Position numbers and translations under genes: made by a program
The notes under the pieces: model-generated
What the model was told of the DNA's origin: nothing
Database searches by the model: none
The model's input: the letters and a program-made list of their open reading frames with translations, nothing else
Source: CBDCZY01 sp965224745
GTDB lineage: Bacteria; Pseudomonadota; Gammaproteobacteria; Methylococcales; Methylomonadaceae
DNA length: 64,000 bases
Direction of reading: 5' to 3'
Assembly (NCBI GenBank): GCA_965224745.1
Contig: CBDCZY010000001.1
Span: 1 to 64,000, forward strand
Shown here: positions 53,291 through 63,845 of the stretch, piece by piece
Layout of the letters: every line of letters starts with the position of its first letter
Position numbering within the stretch: the first letter of the stretch is position 1

Positions 53291-56200
53291 TTGAAAGATC
53301 TCATAAAATTTTTGAAAAGGCAAGGTCAAACAGATGATTTTGACGCTATCAGTATTGGGTTGGCATCGCCCGATATCATTCGTTCTTGGTCTTTTGGCGA
53401 GGTAAAAAAACCTGAAACCATAAACTATAGAACATTTAGACCTGAAAGAGATGGTCTTTTTTGTGCCAAAATATTTGGTCCGGTAAGTGACTATGAATGT
53501 CTGTGCGGTAAATACAAGCGCCTAAAACACCGGGGTGTAATTTGCGAAAAATGCGGGGTAGAAGTCACGCTTTCGAAAGTTCGTCGCGAAAGGATGGGGC
53601 ATATTGATCTTGCTAGTCCTGTTGCTCACATATGGTTTTTGAAGTCTTTGCCGTCTCGCATTGCTCTGCTATTGGATATGACGTTGAGGGAAATCGAGCG
53701 GGTTCTTTATTTTGAGTCATTTGTGGTACTGGATTCAGGTATGACTCCCTTGGAGAAAAAGCAATTACTCACAGATGAAGAATATTTTGAAACCATAGAA
53801 GCGCATGGTGATGAGTTTGAGGCCAAAATGGGTGCAGAAGCCATTTACAGCCTTCTCAAATCAATGGATTTGAAAGACGAGATTACGCAGCTCAGAGAAG
53901 AAATTCTAAGTACGAATTCAGAAACTAAAATTAAAAAATTGACGAAGCGACTTAAAGTAATAGAGTCATTAGTTGCTTCAAAAAATAGGCCTGAGTGGAT
54001 GATTTTAACGGTCCTTCCCGTCTTGCCGCCTGAGTTACGACCTTTAGTACCCCTTGATGGCGGAAGGTTTGCTACTTCTGATTTAAATGACTTATACCGC
54101 AGAGTTATCAATAGAAATAATCGGTTGAATCGACTGTTAGATCTAAGTGCGCCTGACATAATTGTTCGTAACGAAAAAAGAATGCTGCAAGAAGCTGTCG
54201 ATGCCTTGCTTGATAATGGTAGGCGGGGAAGAGCCATTACCGGCTCGAACAGAAGACCCCTCAAATCATTGGCTGACATGATTAAAGGCAAGCAAGGACG
54301 TTTTCGACAAAACCTTTTAGGTAAGCGAGTTGACTATTCGGGTAGATCTGTGATTGTGGTTGGCCCGACTTTGCGGTTGCACCAATGTGGTTTGCCAAAG
54401 AAAATGGCGCTTGAGTTATTTAAACCATTTATCTTTAGTAAATTACAGTTTCGTGGGCTTGCTACCACGATTAAGGCAGCCAAAAAGATGGTTGAAAAAG
54501 AAGGAAGTGAGGTTTGGGATATTCTTGAAGAAGTTATTCATGAACATCCCATCATGCTGAATCGAGCTCCCACGCTGCATAGATTGGGTATCCAGGCATT
54601 TGAACCGATCTTAATTGAAGGTAAAGCGATTCAGCTTCATCCGCTTGTATGTAGCGCTTTTAATGCTGATTTTGATGGCGACCAAATGGCAGTCCATGTC
54701 CCCTTATCTATAGAAGCACAGTTGGAAGCTCGCTCACTTATGATGGCGACAAACAATATTCTTTCCCCGGCAAATGGCGAGCCTGTGATCAATCCGACAC
54801 AGGATGTGGTATTAGGTCTCTATTACATCAGTCGTGAGAAGATCAATGCTAAAGGCGAAGGGATTATTTTTTCTAATGTAGAAGAGGTTGAAAGGGCTTT
54901 ATATCATAAGGTGGTTGAAGTTCATTCTAGAGTTGAAGTTCGAATCACCGAAAAAGTTAAAAATGAAAATGGCGAACTAGAAGAAAAGACCTTACGTGTC
55001 AAAACAACGGTAGGGAGGGTTCTTATTTGGAATATAGTGCCCGATGGATTGCCGTTCGAGTTGATAAATTGCGATATGACTAAAAAGAACATATCAAGAT
55101 TAATTAATCAATCCTACCGAATATTAGGCATAAAAGAGACCGTAGTATTAGCTGATCAATTGATGTACCAAGGTTTTTATCATGCCACTAGGTCGGGTGT
55201 TTCATTTGGGATTGAGGATATGGCTGTCCCTGAGCGTAAAATGGACATTATTGATTTGGCCGAAGTCGAGGTCAAAGAAATCCAGAATCAATACTCCTCA
55301 GGTCTTGTAACCGATGGAGAAAGATACAACAAAGTGGTTGATATTTGGTCTCACGCAAATGATCAGGTAGCAAAAGTTATGATGGAAGGTTTGGGCAAAG
55401 ATCAGGTTACAGACGCAGAAGGAAAAGTTGTTGATCAGAAGTCTTTCAATTCTATCTACATGATGGCAGATTCTGGGGCTAGAGGTTCGGCTGCTCAAAT
55501 TAGGCAGCTGGCTGGTATGAGAGGTTTGATGGCGAAGCCAGATGGATCAATCATCGAAACGCCTATTACTGCTAATTTCCGGGAAGGGTTGGACGTATTA
55601 CAATATTTTATTTCTACTCATGGAGCCCGCAAAGGACTGGCAGACACGGCTCTAAAAACTGCTAATTCAGGCTATTTGACCCGAAGGCTGGTTGATGTCG
55701 CTCAGGATCTTGTCGTTACGGTTGAAGATTGTGGAACAACGCAAGGCTTAATGATGGCGCCAATCATTGAAGGTGGTGATGTGGTCGAGCCATTAGCAGA
55801 GCGTGTGCTGGGTCGAGTAGTACCAAGCGAGGTGATGGATGCAGAAGGAGCTAAGGTAATCGTTGAAGCGGGAACCTTACTTGATGAGTATTGGGTCGGT
55901 GTTTTGGAAGAGAATAGTATTGACCAAATTTGCGTCCGGTCAGTGATAACATGTGAAGCTTCACAAGGTATTTGTTCCTCATGTTATGGACGTGATTTGG
56001 GACGAGGACACAAAGTTAATAATGGGGAATCTATTGGAGTTATTGCTGCCCAATCAATAGGGGAGCCAGGTACTCAGCTTACTATGCGGACATTTCATAT
56101 TGGAGGCGCAGCCTCTAGGTCCGCTGCTATAAGCAATGTGCAAGTAAAATCGTCAGGAATAGCAAAATTAACCAATTTAAAAACGGTAGTAAACCGGGAT

Positions 56201-57514
56201 GGTAATCTGGTTGCTGTTTCCAGGTCAGGAGAAGTTGGTGTCATTGATGAACATGGAAGGGAAAGAGAACGCTATAGAATACCGTATGGTGCTGTCTTGT
56301 CAGTCCAGGACGGAGATAAGATTGATAGTGGCCAGATTATTGTAGGGTGGGACCCTCACACCCATCCGGTTGTTACCGAAGTAGAAGGAGTTGCAAAATT
56401 AGTTGATTTTGTTGATGGCGTTACCGTAAATGAACAGTCTGATGAAGTTACTGGCCTGAGTTCTCTAGTGGTAACAGATCCAAAGCAACGTGGATCAGCT
56501 GGTAAAGAACTTAGACCCATGGTGAAATTGGTTGCGGAATCTGGTGACGATATTTTTCTGGCGGGGACGGAAATACCCGCTCAATATTTTTTACCGACAG
56601 GTGCGATTTGTACTATCAAAGACGGTGAGCCAGTTCAGGTAGGAGATGTTCTTGCAAGAATACCTCAAGAATCGAGCAAAACAAGAGATATTACTGGAGG
56701 TTTGCCGCGAGTAGCTGATTTATTCGAAGCGCGAAAAACTAAGGATCCAGCTATTTTGGCGGAAGAGACGGGCGCAGTATCTTTTGGCAAAGAGACTAAG
56801 GGTAAACAACGGTTGGTCATTACCGACAGTGAGGGAGAGACGCACGAAGTTTTAATTCCAAAATGGCGCCACATTACTGTGTTTGAAGGAGAGTTTGTAG
56901 AAAAAGGGGAAACAATTGCGGAGGGTGAGTTGACGCCTCATGACATTTTAAGGCTTCGTGGTGTTGAAGAGCTATCCTCTTATTTGGTTAAAGAGATACA
57001 GGATGTTTATCGTTTACAAGGGGTAAAGATAAATGATAAACATATTGAAGCAATTATTCGACAAATGCTAAGAAAAGTTGAAATTTCATCAGTTGGTGAC
57101 ACTGGGTTTTTGAAAGGAGAACAGGTCGAAAAAACAAAGCTCTTTGAAGAAAATAAAAGACTGGAGGCTGAGGGTAAGGTAACAGCTACTTTTGAACCAC
57201 TGTTACTTGGTATCACTAAAGCATCGCTTGCGACTGAGTCATTCATTTCTGCTGCATCATTCCAAGAAACAACCAGAGTGTTAACTGACGCAGCAGTAAG
57301 AGGTTTAAGTGATGGGTTGCAAGGTCTGAAGGAAAATGTGATTGTAGGCCGTCTAATTCCCGCCGGAACAGGTTTGGCTTACCATGAACAAAGAAAAGCA
57401 AAAAGATTTGAACGACTGGAAGCAGCCGATGAAGATCTCAAGAGAAATGTAGAACAAGAGAAGGCTGAAGAAGCTTTGAAGCAAGCATTGAGTACTGAAG
57501 CTGAAGAAGGTTAA
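53291..57514 (+). CDS. rpoC: RNA polymerase subunit beta'
   Basis: A 1407-residue protein. The N-terminal zinc site YECLCGKYKRLKHRGVICEK, the catalytic FNADFDGDQMAVHVP, and the second zinc site TCEASQGICSSCYGRDLG are complete. The bridge helix and trigger loop lie in GARGSAAQIRQLAGMRGLMA and GEPGTQLTMRTFHIGGAASR. The start is TTG 53291 after AGGGGAAGG. It ends the rpoBC operon. Confidence 0.98.
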   Translation: MKDLIKFLKRQGQTDDFDAISIGLASPDIIRSWSFGEVKKPETINYRTFRPERDGLFCAKIFGPVSDYECLCGKYKRLKHRGVICEKCGVEVTLSKVRRERMGHIDLASPVAHIWFLKSLPSRIALLLDMTLREIERVLYFESFVVLDSGMTPLEKKQLLTDEEYFETIEAHGDEFEAKMGAEAIYSLLKSMDLKDEITQLREEILSTNSETKIKKLTKRLKVIESLVASKNRPEWMILTVLPVLPPELRPLVPLDGGRFATSDLNDLYRRVINRNNRLNRLLDLSAPDIIVRNEKRMLQEAVDALLDNGRRGRAITGSNRRPLKSLADMIKGKQGRFRQNLLGKRVDYSGRSVIVVGPTLRLHQCGLPKKMALELFKPFIFSKLQFRGLATTIKAAKKMVEKEGSEVWDILEEVIHEHPIMLNRAPTLHRLGIQAFEPILIEGKAIQLHPLVCSAFNADFDGDQMAVHVPLSIEAQLEARSLMMATNNILSPANGEPVINPTQDVVLGLYYISREKINAKGEGIIFSNVEEVERALYHKVVEVHSRVEVRITEKVKNENGELEEKTLRVKTTVGRVLIWNIVPDGLPFELINCDMTKKNISRLINQSYRILGIKETVVLADQLMYQGFYHATRSGVSFGIEDMAVPERKMDIIDLAEVEVKEIQNQYSSGLVTDGERYNKVVDIWSHANDQVAKVMMEGLGKDQVTDAEGKVVDQKSFNSIYMMADSGARGSAAQIRQLAGMRGLMAKPDGSIIETPITANFREGLDVLQYFISTHGARKGLADTALKTANSGYLTRRLVDVAQDLVVTVEDCGTTQGLMMAPIIEGGDVVEPLAERVLGRVVPSEVMDAEGAKVIVEAGTLLDEYWVGVLEENSIDQICVRSVITCEASQGICSSCYGRDLGRGHKVNNGESIGVIAAQSIGEPGTQLTMRTFHIGGAASRSAAISNVQVKSSGIAKLTNLKTVVNRDGNLVAVSRSGEVGVIDEHGRERERYRIPYGAVLSVQDGDKIDSGQIIVGWDPHTHPVVTEVEGVAKLVDFVDGVTVNEQSDEVTGLSSLVVTDPKQRGSAGKELRPMVKLVAESGDDIFLAGTEIPAQYFLPTGAICTIKDGEPVQVGDVLARIPQESSKTRDITGGLPRVADLFEARKTKDPAILAEETGAVSFGKETKGKQRLVITDSEGETHEVLIPKWRHITVFEGEFVEKGETIAEGELTPHDILRLRGVEELSSYLVKEIQDVYRLQGVKINDKHIEAIIRQMLRKVEISSVGDTGFLKGEQVEKTKLFEENKRLEAEGKVTATFEPLLLGITKASLATESFISAASFQETTRVLTDAAVRGLSDGLQGLKENVIVGRLIPAGTGLAYHEQRKAKRFERLEAADEDLKRNVEQEKAEEALKQALSTEAEEG

Positions 57515-57535
57515 AAGCAAGGAAGAATTGTTGTA

Positions 57536-57564
57536 TTGACATTTGCTAATTTTAATCTTATTAT
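57536..57564 (+). promoter_or_regulatory. Sigma70 promoter of the str operon
   Basis: TTGACA (57536-57541) and TATTAT (57559-57564) are 17 bases apart, 125 bases before rpsL. It is close to consensus and well placed for rpsL-rpsG-fusA-tuf. Confidence 0.8.
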
Positions 57565-57689
57565 GGCCGGCTTGCATAAACGTGTTATATGTCGGTTTCT
57601 TCTTTAGTTAGAATAGTTGATGGATATAATTTTTTTGTACGAAAATGCAGTAAGTTGGTTTATCACAAAGACATTTTGGAGTAAATTCT

Positions 57690-58064
57690 GTGGCCACCGT
57701 TAATCAATTGGTTCGTAAACCACGTGTAAGAAAAATTGAAAAAAGTAATGTTCCTGCCCTTGAGGCATGTCCGCAAAGGCGCGGGGTGTGTACGCGTGTT
57801 TACACAACTACCCCCAAAAAGCCGAACTCAGCTTTGAGAAAAGTAGCTCGTGTTAGATTGACAAATGGTGCAGAAGTCACCAGTTACATTGGGGGTGAGG
57901 GGCATAATCTCCAAGAGCATTCAGTTGTTCTGATACGAGGAGGGCGAGTGAAAGATTTGCCTGGGGTACGATACCATGTTGTCAGAGGAGCGCTTGATAC
58001 ATCGGGTGTTACGACCAGGCGGCGTGGTAGATCGAAATATGGCGCAAAGCGACCAAAAGAATAG
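57690..58064 (+). CDS. rpsL: 30S ribosomal protein S12
   Basis: A 124-residue S12. TVNQLVRKPRVRKIEKSNVP, TTTPKKPNSALRKVARVRL and IRGGRVKDLPGVRYHVVRG are conserved. Lys43 in PKKPNSA is wild type, so no streptomycin-resistance change is seen there. GTG start with GGAGT upstream. First gene of the str operon. Confidence 0.97.
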   Translation: MATVNQLVRKPRVRKIEKSNVPALEACPQRRGVCTRVYTTTPKKPNSALRKVARVRLTNGAEVTSYIGGEGHNLQEHSVVLIRGGRVKDLPGVRYHVVRGALDTSGVTTRRRGRSKYGAKRPKE

Positions 58065-58090
58065 TCACTTATAAATTTTGAGTTAATTCA

Positions 58091-58561
58091 ATGTCAAGAA
58101 GAAGAGTTGCAGCAAAAAGAGAAATTATCCCTGATCCTATGTATGGCAGCGAGATGTTGTCTAAATTCATGAATATGGTGATGGTCAGTGGTAAAAAATC
58201 AATTGCTGAAAAGATTGTCTATGGTGCATTAGAAGCTATATCTAGTAAAGGGCATACTGAGCCCGTCGAGGTGCTGACTAAAGCACTTGAAAATGTACAG
58301 CCGAAAGTTGAAGTCAAGTCAAGACGAGTAGGTGGTGCAACCTATCAAGTTCCAGTAGAAGTAAGGCCTGCTCGAAGGCTTGCTTTAGCTATGCGGTGGA
58401 TGATTGATGCAGCCAGAAAAAGAAGCGAACGAACCATGGCTTTAAAACTGGCAGGTGAATTGATGGATGCTTTTGAGCATCGCGGCTCTGCAGCCAAGAA
58501 AAGAGAAGAAACGCATAGAATGGCGGAAGCAAACAAGGCTTTTTCTCATTACCGCTGGTGA
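58091..58561 (+). CDS. rpsG: 30S ribosomal protein S7
   Basis: A 156-residue S7. MSRRRVAAKREIIPDPMYGS, AEKIVYGALEAISSKGHTEP, KSRRVGGATYQVPVEVRPAR and EETHRMAEANKAFSHYRW are typical. It nucleates the head of the 30S subunit and can repress its operon in E. coli. It is 26 bases behind rpsL. Confidence 0.97.
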   Translation: MSRRRVAAKREIIPDPMYGSEMLSKFMNMVMVSGKKSIAEKIVYGALEAISSKGHTEPVEVLTKALENVQPKVEVKSRRVGGATYQVPVEVRPARRLALAMRWMIDAARKRSERTMALKLAGELMDAFEHRGSAAKKREETHRMAEANKAFSHYRW

Positions 58562-58588
58562 TCGGACGAATTCACAAAGGTTATCTAA

Positions 58589-60685
58589 GTGGCTCGAAAA
58601 ACGCCGATATCAAGGTATCGAAACATTGGTGTCATGGCGCACATTGATGCAGGTAAAACGACAACGACTGAACGTATTTTGTACTATACCGGGGTGTCTC
58701 ACAAGATAGGTGAGGTACATGATGGAGCAGCAACTATGGACTGGATGGAGCAAGAGCAAGAAAGAGGTATTACCATTACCTCGGCAGCAACTACTTGCTT
58801 TTGGAAGGGGATGAATAGTCAATATCCAGAGCATCGTATTAATGTGATAGATACACCTGGACATGTAGACTTTACTATAGAAGTTGAGAGATCTCTCAGG
58901 GTTTTAGATGGAGCCTGCGCGGTTTTTTGTGCAGTAGGTGGTGTAGAGCCGCAATCTGAAACAGTATGGAGACAGGCTAATAAATATCATGTGCCGCGTT
59001 TGATCTTTGTGAATAAGATGGATCGAACGGGCGCTGATTTCTTTAGGGTATTGGAACAGGTTAAGGAGCGTTTGGGAGGTAATCCGTTGCCTTTACAGAT
59101 CCCAATCGGCTCAGAAGATAGTTTTAGTGGGGTCATTGACCTTGTAAGAATGCAAGCCATTTACTGGAATGAGGCTTCTAAAGGCATGGTTTTCGAAGAA
59201 AAAGAAATTCCTGCTGAGATGATGGAAAGCTGTTTGAAATGGCGCGAAAACCTAGTAGAAGCAGCGGCAGAGGCAAATGAAGAGCTGATGGATAAGTATC
59301 TTGAGTCAGGTGCCTTGTCAGAGGATGAGCTAAAGCAAGGGATAAGGTTGCAGTCACTGGCCAATCAGATTGTGCCAGCATTCTGTGGTTCCGCCTTTAA
59401 AAATAAAGGTGTGCAAACTCTGCTGGATGCCATTATTGACTATATGCCTGCACCCGATGAGGTAGCTGAAATTAAGGGTGTTTTAGAAGATGGTAAAACA
59501 GAGAAAGAGAGAAAGTCTAGTGATGAAGAGCCTTTTTCCGCTTTAGCTTTTAAAATTGCAACTGATTCATTCGTAGGTACATTGACATTTTTGAGGGTTT
59601 ATTCAGGTGTGCTAAGTACGGGGGAAACTGTTTTTAATCCGATAAAAAGAAAAAAGGAAAGAGTCGGTCGTATTGTGCAAATGCATTCGAACAATAGAGA
59701 AGAAATTAAAGAAATCAGAGCAGGTGACATTGGTGCTGCAATTGGATTGAGAGATGTCACCACTGGCGACACTCTTTGCGATTTAAAACATGTAATTCTG
59801 CTAGAAAAAATAGATTTTCCGGAACCCGTTATTTCTGTTGCAATAGAGCCTAGGACGAAAGCTGATCAGGAGAAAATGGGGGTTGCGCTGATCAAGTTAA
59901 CACAGGAAGATCCTTCGTTTAGAGTTCATACAGAAGAAGAAACAGGGCAGACTATTATTTCTGGAATGGGTGAACTTCACTTAGAAATAATTGTTGACCG
60001 TATGAAAAGAGAGTTTAGTGTCGAGGCTAATGTTGGAGCGCCTCAAGTTGCTTATCGAGAAACAATTAAAGATACAGTTGAACAAGAAGGAAAATTTGTA
60101 AGACAATCTGGCGGTAGAGGGCAGTATGGTCATGTTTGGCTAAAGATCGAGCCTATGGAATTAGGATCCGGATATGTTTTTTCAAACGATATAGTCGGTG
60201 GGGTTGTGCCTAAGGAATTCATACCTGCCGTTGACAAAGGTATAAAAGAGCAAATGGAGAATGGCGTATTAGCGGGGTATCCAATGGTTGATGTAAAAGT
60301 CAGCTTGTTTGATGGATCATATCATGACGTAGATTCTAATGAGATGGCATTCAAGATTGCCGGTTCAATGGGATTTAAAGAAGGTGCTAATAAAGCGAAT
60401 CCAGTATTGCTTGAGCCGATTATGAAGGTTGAAGTAGTAACCCCAGAGGATTACATGGGCGACGTAGTAGGCGACATAAATCGGCGTAGAGGGATGATTC
60501 TGGGCATGGATGATATGCCCTTAGGAAAAGTTATTCGTAGTGAAGTTCCTTTGGCCGAAATGTTTGGCTACGCAACAGACTTGAGGTCTGTGACGCAAGG
60601 TCGTGCTACATACACAATGCAGTTTGAAAAATATAAAGTAGCTCCTGCAAATGTAGCAGAAGCAATAATCAAACGATCAAGTTAA
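58589..60685 (+). CDS. fusA: Elongation factor G
   Basis: A 698-residue EF-G. NIGVMAHIDAGKTTTTERIL is G1, ERGITITSAATTCFWKG G2, VIDTPGHVDFTIEVERSLRV G3, FVNKMDRTGADF G4. Domain IV has GGRGQYGHVWLKIEP. It moves tRNA and mRNA on the ribosome. GTG start, 27 bases after rpsG. Intact. Confidence 0.98.
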   Translation: MARKTPISRYRNIGVMAHIDAGKTTTTERILYYTGVSHKIGEVHDGAATMDWMEQEQERGITITSAATTCFWKGMNSQYPEHRINVIDTPGHVDFTIEVERSLRVLDGACAVFCAVGGVEPQSETVWRQANKYHVPRLIFVNKMDRTGADFFRVLEQVKERLGGNPLPLQIPIGSEDSFSGVIDLVRMQAIYWNEASKGMVFEEKEIPAEMMESCLKWRENLVEAAAEANEELMDKYLESGALSEDELKQGIRLQSLANQIVPAFCGSAFKNKGVQTLLDAIIDYMPAPDEVAEIKGVLEDGKTEKERKSSDEEPFSALAFKIATDSFVGTLTFLRVYSGVLSTGETVFNPIKRKKERVGRIVQMHSNNREEIKEIRAGDIGAAIGLRDVTTGDTLCDLKHVILLEKIDFPEPVISVAIEPRTKADQEKMGVALIKLTQEDPSFRVHTEEETGQTIISGMGELHLEIIVDRMKREFSVEANVGAPQVAYRETIKDTVEQEGKFVRQSGGRGQYGHVWLKIEPMELGSGYVFSNDIVGGVVPKEFIPAVDKGIKEQMENGVLAGYPMVDVKVSLFDGSYHDVDSNEMAFKIAGSMGFKEGANKANPVLLEPIMKVEVVTPEDYMGDVVGDINRRRGMILGMDDMPLGKVIRSEVPLAEMFGYATDLRSVTQGRATYTMQFEKYKVAPANVAEAIIKRSS

Positions 60686-60714
60686 TATAAGTTTGGGTTA
60701 AGGAGACTATTGTA

Positions 60715-61905
60715 ATGTCCAAAGAGAAATTTGAGCGCAACAAGCCCCATATTAATGTGGGCACGATAGGTCACGTAGATCATGGCAAGACGACGTTAAC
60801 AGCGGCGTTAACGAAAGTGATGGCGGAAACTTTGGGAGGAGAATTTAAAGCCTACGACCAAATTGATAATGCGCCGGAAGAGCGTGAGCGAGGTATCACG
60901 ATTGCGACAGCACACGTTGAATACGAATCGGCGAACAGGCACTATGCCCATGTTGATTGCCCGGGGCATGCAGATTACGTCAAAAACATGATTACCGGAG
61001 CGGCCCAGATGGATGGCGCTATATTGGTTTGCTCGGCAGCCGATGGGCCGATGCCGCAGACCCGCGAGCACATATTGCTGGCGAGGCAAGTGGGTGTTCC
61101 TTATATTGTGGTGTTTTTAAACAAAGCCGATATGGTGGATGATGCCGAATTGGTTGAGTTGGTAGAGATGGAAGTCAGAGAGCTATTAGATAGCTATGAT
61201 TTCCCAGGCGATGATACCCCGGTGGTAGTGGGTTCTGCCTTGAAAGCGCTGGAAGGTGATAGCAGTGATATTGGTGTCCCTGCCGTGGTCAAGTTGGTTG
61301 AAGTAATGGATAGTTACATCCCACAGCCTGAGAGGGCGTTGGATCAAGCGTTCTTGATGCCGATCGAAGACGTATTTTCGATATCGGGTCGAGGCACCGT
61401 GGTGACGGGTCGTGTTGAGCGAGGGCGAGTAAAAGTAGGCGAAGAGATTGAAATTGTAGGGATAAAAGACACGATTAAAACCACCTGTACAGGCGTTGAA
61501 ATGTTCCGCAAGTTGTTAGATGAGGGAGTAGCGGGAGATAACGTAGGTGTATTATTGAGAGGAACCAAGCGAGAAGAAGTGGATCGAGGGCAGGTTTTAG
61601 CACAGCCTGGTTCTATCACGCCGCACACCCATTTTGAAGCAGAGATTTATGTATTGTCAAAAGACGAAGGTGGTCGCCATACCCCGTTTTTTAATGGGTA
61701 TCGTCCGCAGTTTTATTTTAGGACGACGGATATAACGGGTGCGGTAGATTTGCCGGAGGGTGTAGAGATGGTAATGCCGGGAGATAATGTCCAGGTGACG
61801 ATCAAGTTAATAGCGCCGATAGCGATGGAAGACGGGTTAAGGTTTGCGGTTCGAGAAGGCGGGCGCACGGTAGGTGCGGGTGTGGTTTCTAAAATAATTG
61901 AGTAG
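60715..61905 (+). CDS. tuf: Elongation factor Tu, second copy
   Basis: A 396-residue EF-Tu, identical in protein to the copy at 44372. In the DNA I find two differences, both silent (60762 GGC for GGT, 60882 GAG for GAA). It is the tufA-type copy behind fusA and directly before rpsJ (three bases from stop to start). GGAGAC precedes the ATG. Confidence 0.98.
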   Translation: MSKEKFERNKPHINVGTIGHVDHGKTTLTAALTKVMAETLGGEFKAYDQIDNAPEERERGITIATAHVEYESANRHYAHVDCPGHADYVKNMITGAAQMDGAILVCSAADGPMPQTREHILLARQVGVPYIVVFLNKADMVDDAELVELVEMEVRELLDSYDFPGDDTPVVVGSALKALEGDSSDIGVPAVVKLVEVMDSYIPQPERALDQAFLMPIEDVFSISGRGTVVTGRVERGRVKVGEEIEIVGIKDTIKTTCTGVEMFRKLLDEGVAGDNVGVLLRGTKREEVDRGQVLAQPGSITPHTHFEAEIYVLSKDEGGRHTPFFNGYRPQFYFRTTDITGAVDLPEGVEMVMPGDNVQVTIKLIAPIAMEDGLRFAVREGGRTVGAGVVSKIIE

Positions 61906-61908
61906 ATC

Positions 61909-62220
61909 ATGGCAAAACAAACAATCCGTATCAGACTGAAGTCTTTCGATCACAAGCTAATTGATCAATCCGCTGGCGAAATTGTAGAAACTGCTAAAAG
62001 AACCGGAGCGAGAATAGTTGGTCCTATCCCGCTTCCAACAAAAAAAGAGCGTTTTACAATTCTAATTTCTCCACATGTCAATAAAGACGCTAGAGATCAA
62101 TATGAATTGAGAACCTATAAACGGTTGCTTGATATAGTAGATCCAACAGATAAAACGGTTGATGCGCTAATGAAACTTGATTTGGCAGCAGGTGTAGATG
62201 TGCAAATCAAACTTAATTAA
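61909..62220 (+). CDS. rpsJ: 30S ribosomal protein S10
   Basis: A 103-residue S10: QTIRIRLKSFDHKLIDQSAG, IVGPIPLPTKKERFTILISP, and the loop that also binds NusB in antitermination. It starts three bases after the tuf stop, so the S10 operon may be joined with the str operon here. Confidence 0.97.
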   Translation: MAKQTIRIRLKSFDHKLIDQSAGEIVETAKRTGARIVGPIPLPTKKERFTILISPHVNKDARDQYELRTYKRLLDIVDPTDKTVDALMKLDLAAGVDVQIKLN

Positions 62221-62238
62221 GTATATAAGAGAAATATT

Positions 62239-62889
62239 ATGTCAATTGGTATGATAGGGCAAAAATGTGGAATGACTCGTGTTTTTAAGCCTGATGGTAA
62301 CTCAATTCCAGTTACGGTACTTAAATTCTATAACAATCGAATTACACAAATAAAGAGTGTAGAAACCGATGGTTACAATTCCATTCAAGTTCTTGCCGGA
62401 GAGCGCAAGGCTTCGAAAGTGAATAAAGCTATGGCAGGCCATTTTTCAAAAGCCAATGTTGAGGGTGGGGATATTCTTCGTGAGTTTCGTTTGGATGAAG
62501 CTTCCAAAGTGGAGTATCAATTGGGTGATGAGCTCAGTGTAACCGAATTCGAAGAAGGCCAATACGTCGATGTGCAGGGAAGGTCTATTGGAAAAGGGTT
62601 TGCAGGAAATGTGAAAAGAAATAATTTTAGCACTCAGGACATGACCCATGGGAATTCAAAAGCTCATCGAGCATCTGGTTCCATAGGGCAGAATCAAACG
62701 CCGGGAAGAGTTTTTAAGGGCAAAAAAATGGCCGGTCACATGGGCCATCAAAAAGTAAAAATGCAAAACTTGAGGATAGTTTCCATTAATTCAGACAAAG
62801 GATTAATCATGGTAAAAGGGCCTGTGCCAGGTCCCGTCAATGGCCATGTGATTATTTCTCCTGCCGTTAAACACTTGAACAAAGCGTAA
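62239..62889 (+). CDS. rplC: 50S ribosomal protein L3
   Basis: A 216-residue L3. MIGQKCGMTRVFKPDGNSIP begins it, GKGFAGNVKRNNFSTQDMTH and HRASGSIGQNQTPGRVFKGK are the loop that reaches the peptidyl-transferase centre. It is an early-assembly protein. 18 bases behind rpsJ. Confidence 0.97.
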   Translation: MSIGMIGQKCGMTRVFKPDGNSIPVTVLKFYNNRITQIKSVETDGYNSIQVLAGERKASKVNKAMAGHFSKANVEGGDILREFRLDEASKVEYQLGDELSVTEFEEGQYVDVQGRSIGKGFAGNVKRNNFSTQDMTHGNSKAHRASGSIGQNQTPGRVFKGKKMAGHMGHQKVKMQNLRIVSINSDKGLIMVKGPVPGPVNGHVIISPAVKHLNKA

Positions 62890-62897
62890 TAACTATC

Positions 62898-63518
62898 ATG
62901 ACTTTACAAATTCCTGTTCTTGACGCCGGCACTTCACCGGCAAATATTGAACTTACAAGTGATTTATTTACAAATGATTACAACGAGACGTTGGTTCATC
63001 AACTTGTAACCAAAATGTTAGCAGATTGGCGGTCTGGTACCAGGGCTCAAAAAAGTAGATCGGAAGTAAGTGGGGGTGGTGCTAAGCCTTGGAGACAAAA
63101 AGGGACTGGTCGAGCAAGGTCTGGGACTAGAAGCAGTCCAATATGGCGATCCGGGGGGGTCACTTTTGCTGCAAAAACCCAAAGCCATAAGCAGAAATTA
63201 AATAAAAAAATGTATAAAACAGGAATGAGATCCATTGTTTCTGAGCTCATTAGGCAGAATAGGTTTTTCATTAAAAATGACATTACCCCTAAAGAACCTA
63301 AAACCAAGTTGATGGTTGAAAAATTGAAAGGGATTGATGCTAGAAAAATCTTAATTGTTACCGACTTTGAGGATAAAAATTTAGAGCTGGCTAGCCGTAA
63401 TATACCAAATTTAGAAATTTCTACCGCGGACACTTTTAATCCAGTTTCATTGGTATCTGCTGAGTGTGTAATAGTAACTGAGCCAGCCCTGAAAAAGATA
63501 GAGGAACTGTTGTCATGA
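62898..63518 (+). CDS. rplD: 50S ribosomal protein L4
   Basis: A 206-residue L4. The long loop KSRSEVSGGGAKPWRQKGTG and ARSGTRSSPIWRSGGVTFAA enters the exit tunnel. L4 often represses the S10 operon in gammaproteobacteria. It overlaps the start of rplW by four bases. Confidence 0.96.
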   Translation: MTLQIPVLDAGTSPANIELTSDLFTNDYNETLVHQLVTKMLADWRSGTRAQKSRSEVSGGGAKPWRQKGTGRARSGTRSSPIWRSGGVTFAAKTQSHKQKLNKKMYKTGMRSIVSELIRQNRFFIKNDITPKEPKTKLMVEKLKGIDARKILIVTDFEDKNLELASRNIPNLEISTADTFNPVSLVSAECVIVTEPALKKIEELLS

Positions 63519-63808
63519 ACAAGCACACAATTTCAAAAGTGCTAGAAAAGCCTTTGATCTCTGAAAAAAGTACTAACAGTGCAGAATTGCATAAAACATT
63601 TGTTTTTAAAGTACAGAAAAAATCAAATAAATTACAGATAAAACAAGCAATTGAATTAATGTTTGACGTTAAAGTTAACTCTGTGCATGTGCTTAATATC
63701 AAAGGGAAAAGTAAACGTTTTGGCCGATCAATTGGGAAAAGGTCGGATTGGAAAAAGGCTTATGTAAAATTAAAGCCAGGATTTGACATTGAGTATTCGA
63801 TCAATTAA
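63515..63808 (+). CDS. rplW: 50S ribosomal protein L23
   Basis: A 97-residue L23. VLEKPLISEKSTNSAELHKT, FKVQKKSNKLQIKQAIELMF and VHVLNIKGKSKRFGRSIGKR are typical. It lies at the tunnel exit and binds trigger factor and SRP. Four-base overlap with rplD. Confidence 0.96.
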   Translation: MNKHTISKVLEKPLISEKSTNSAELHKTFVFKVQKKSNKLQIKQAIELMFDVKVNSVHVLNIKGKSKRFGRSIGKRSDWKKAYVKLKPGFDIEYSIN

Positions 63809-63845
63809 GCGCTTTAAAATAATTAAACCCAAACGGTAATTTTAT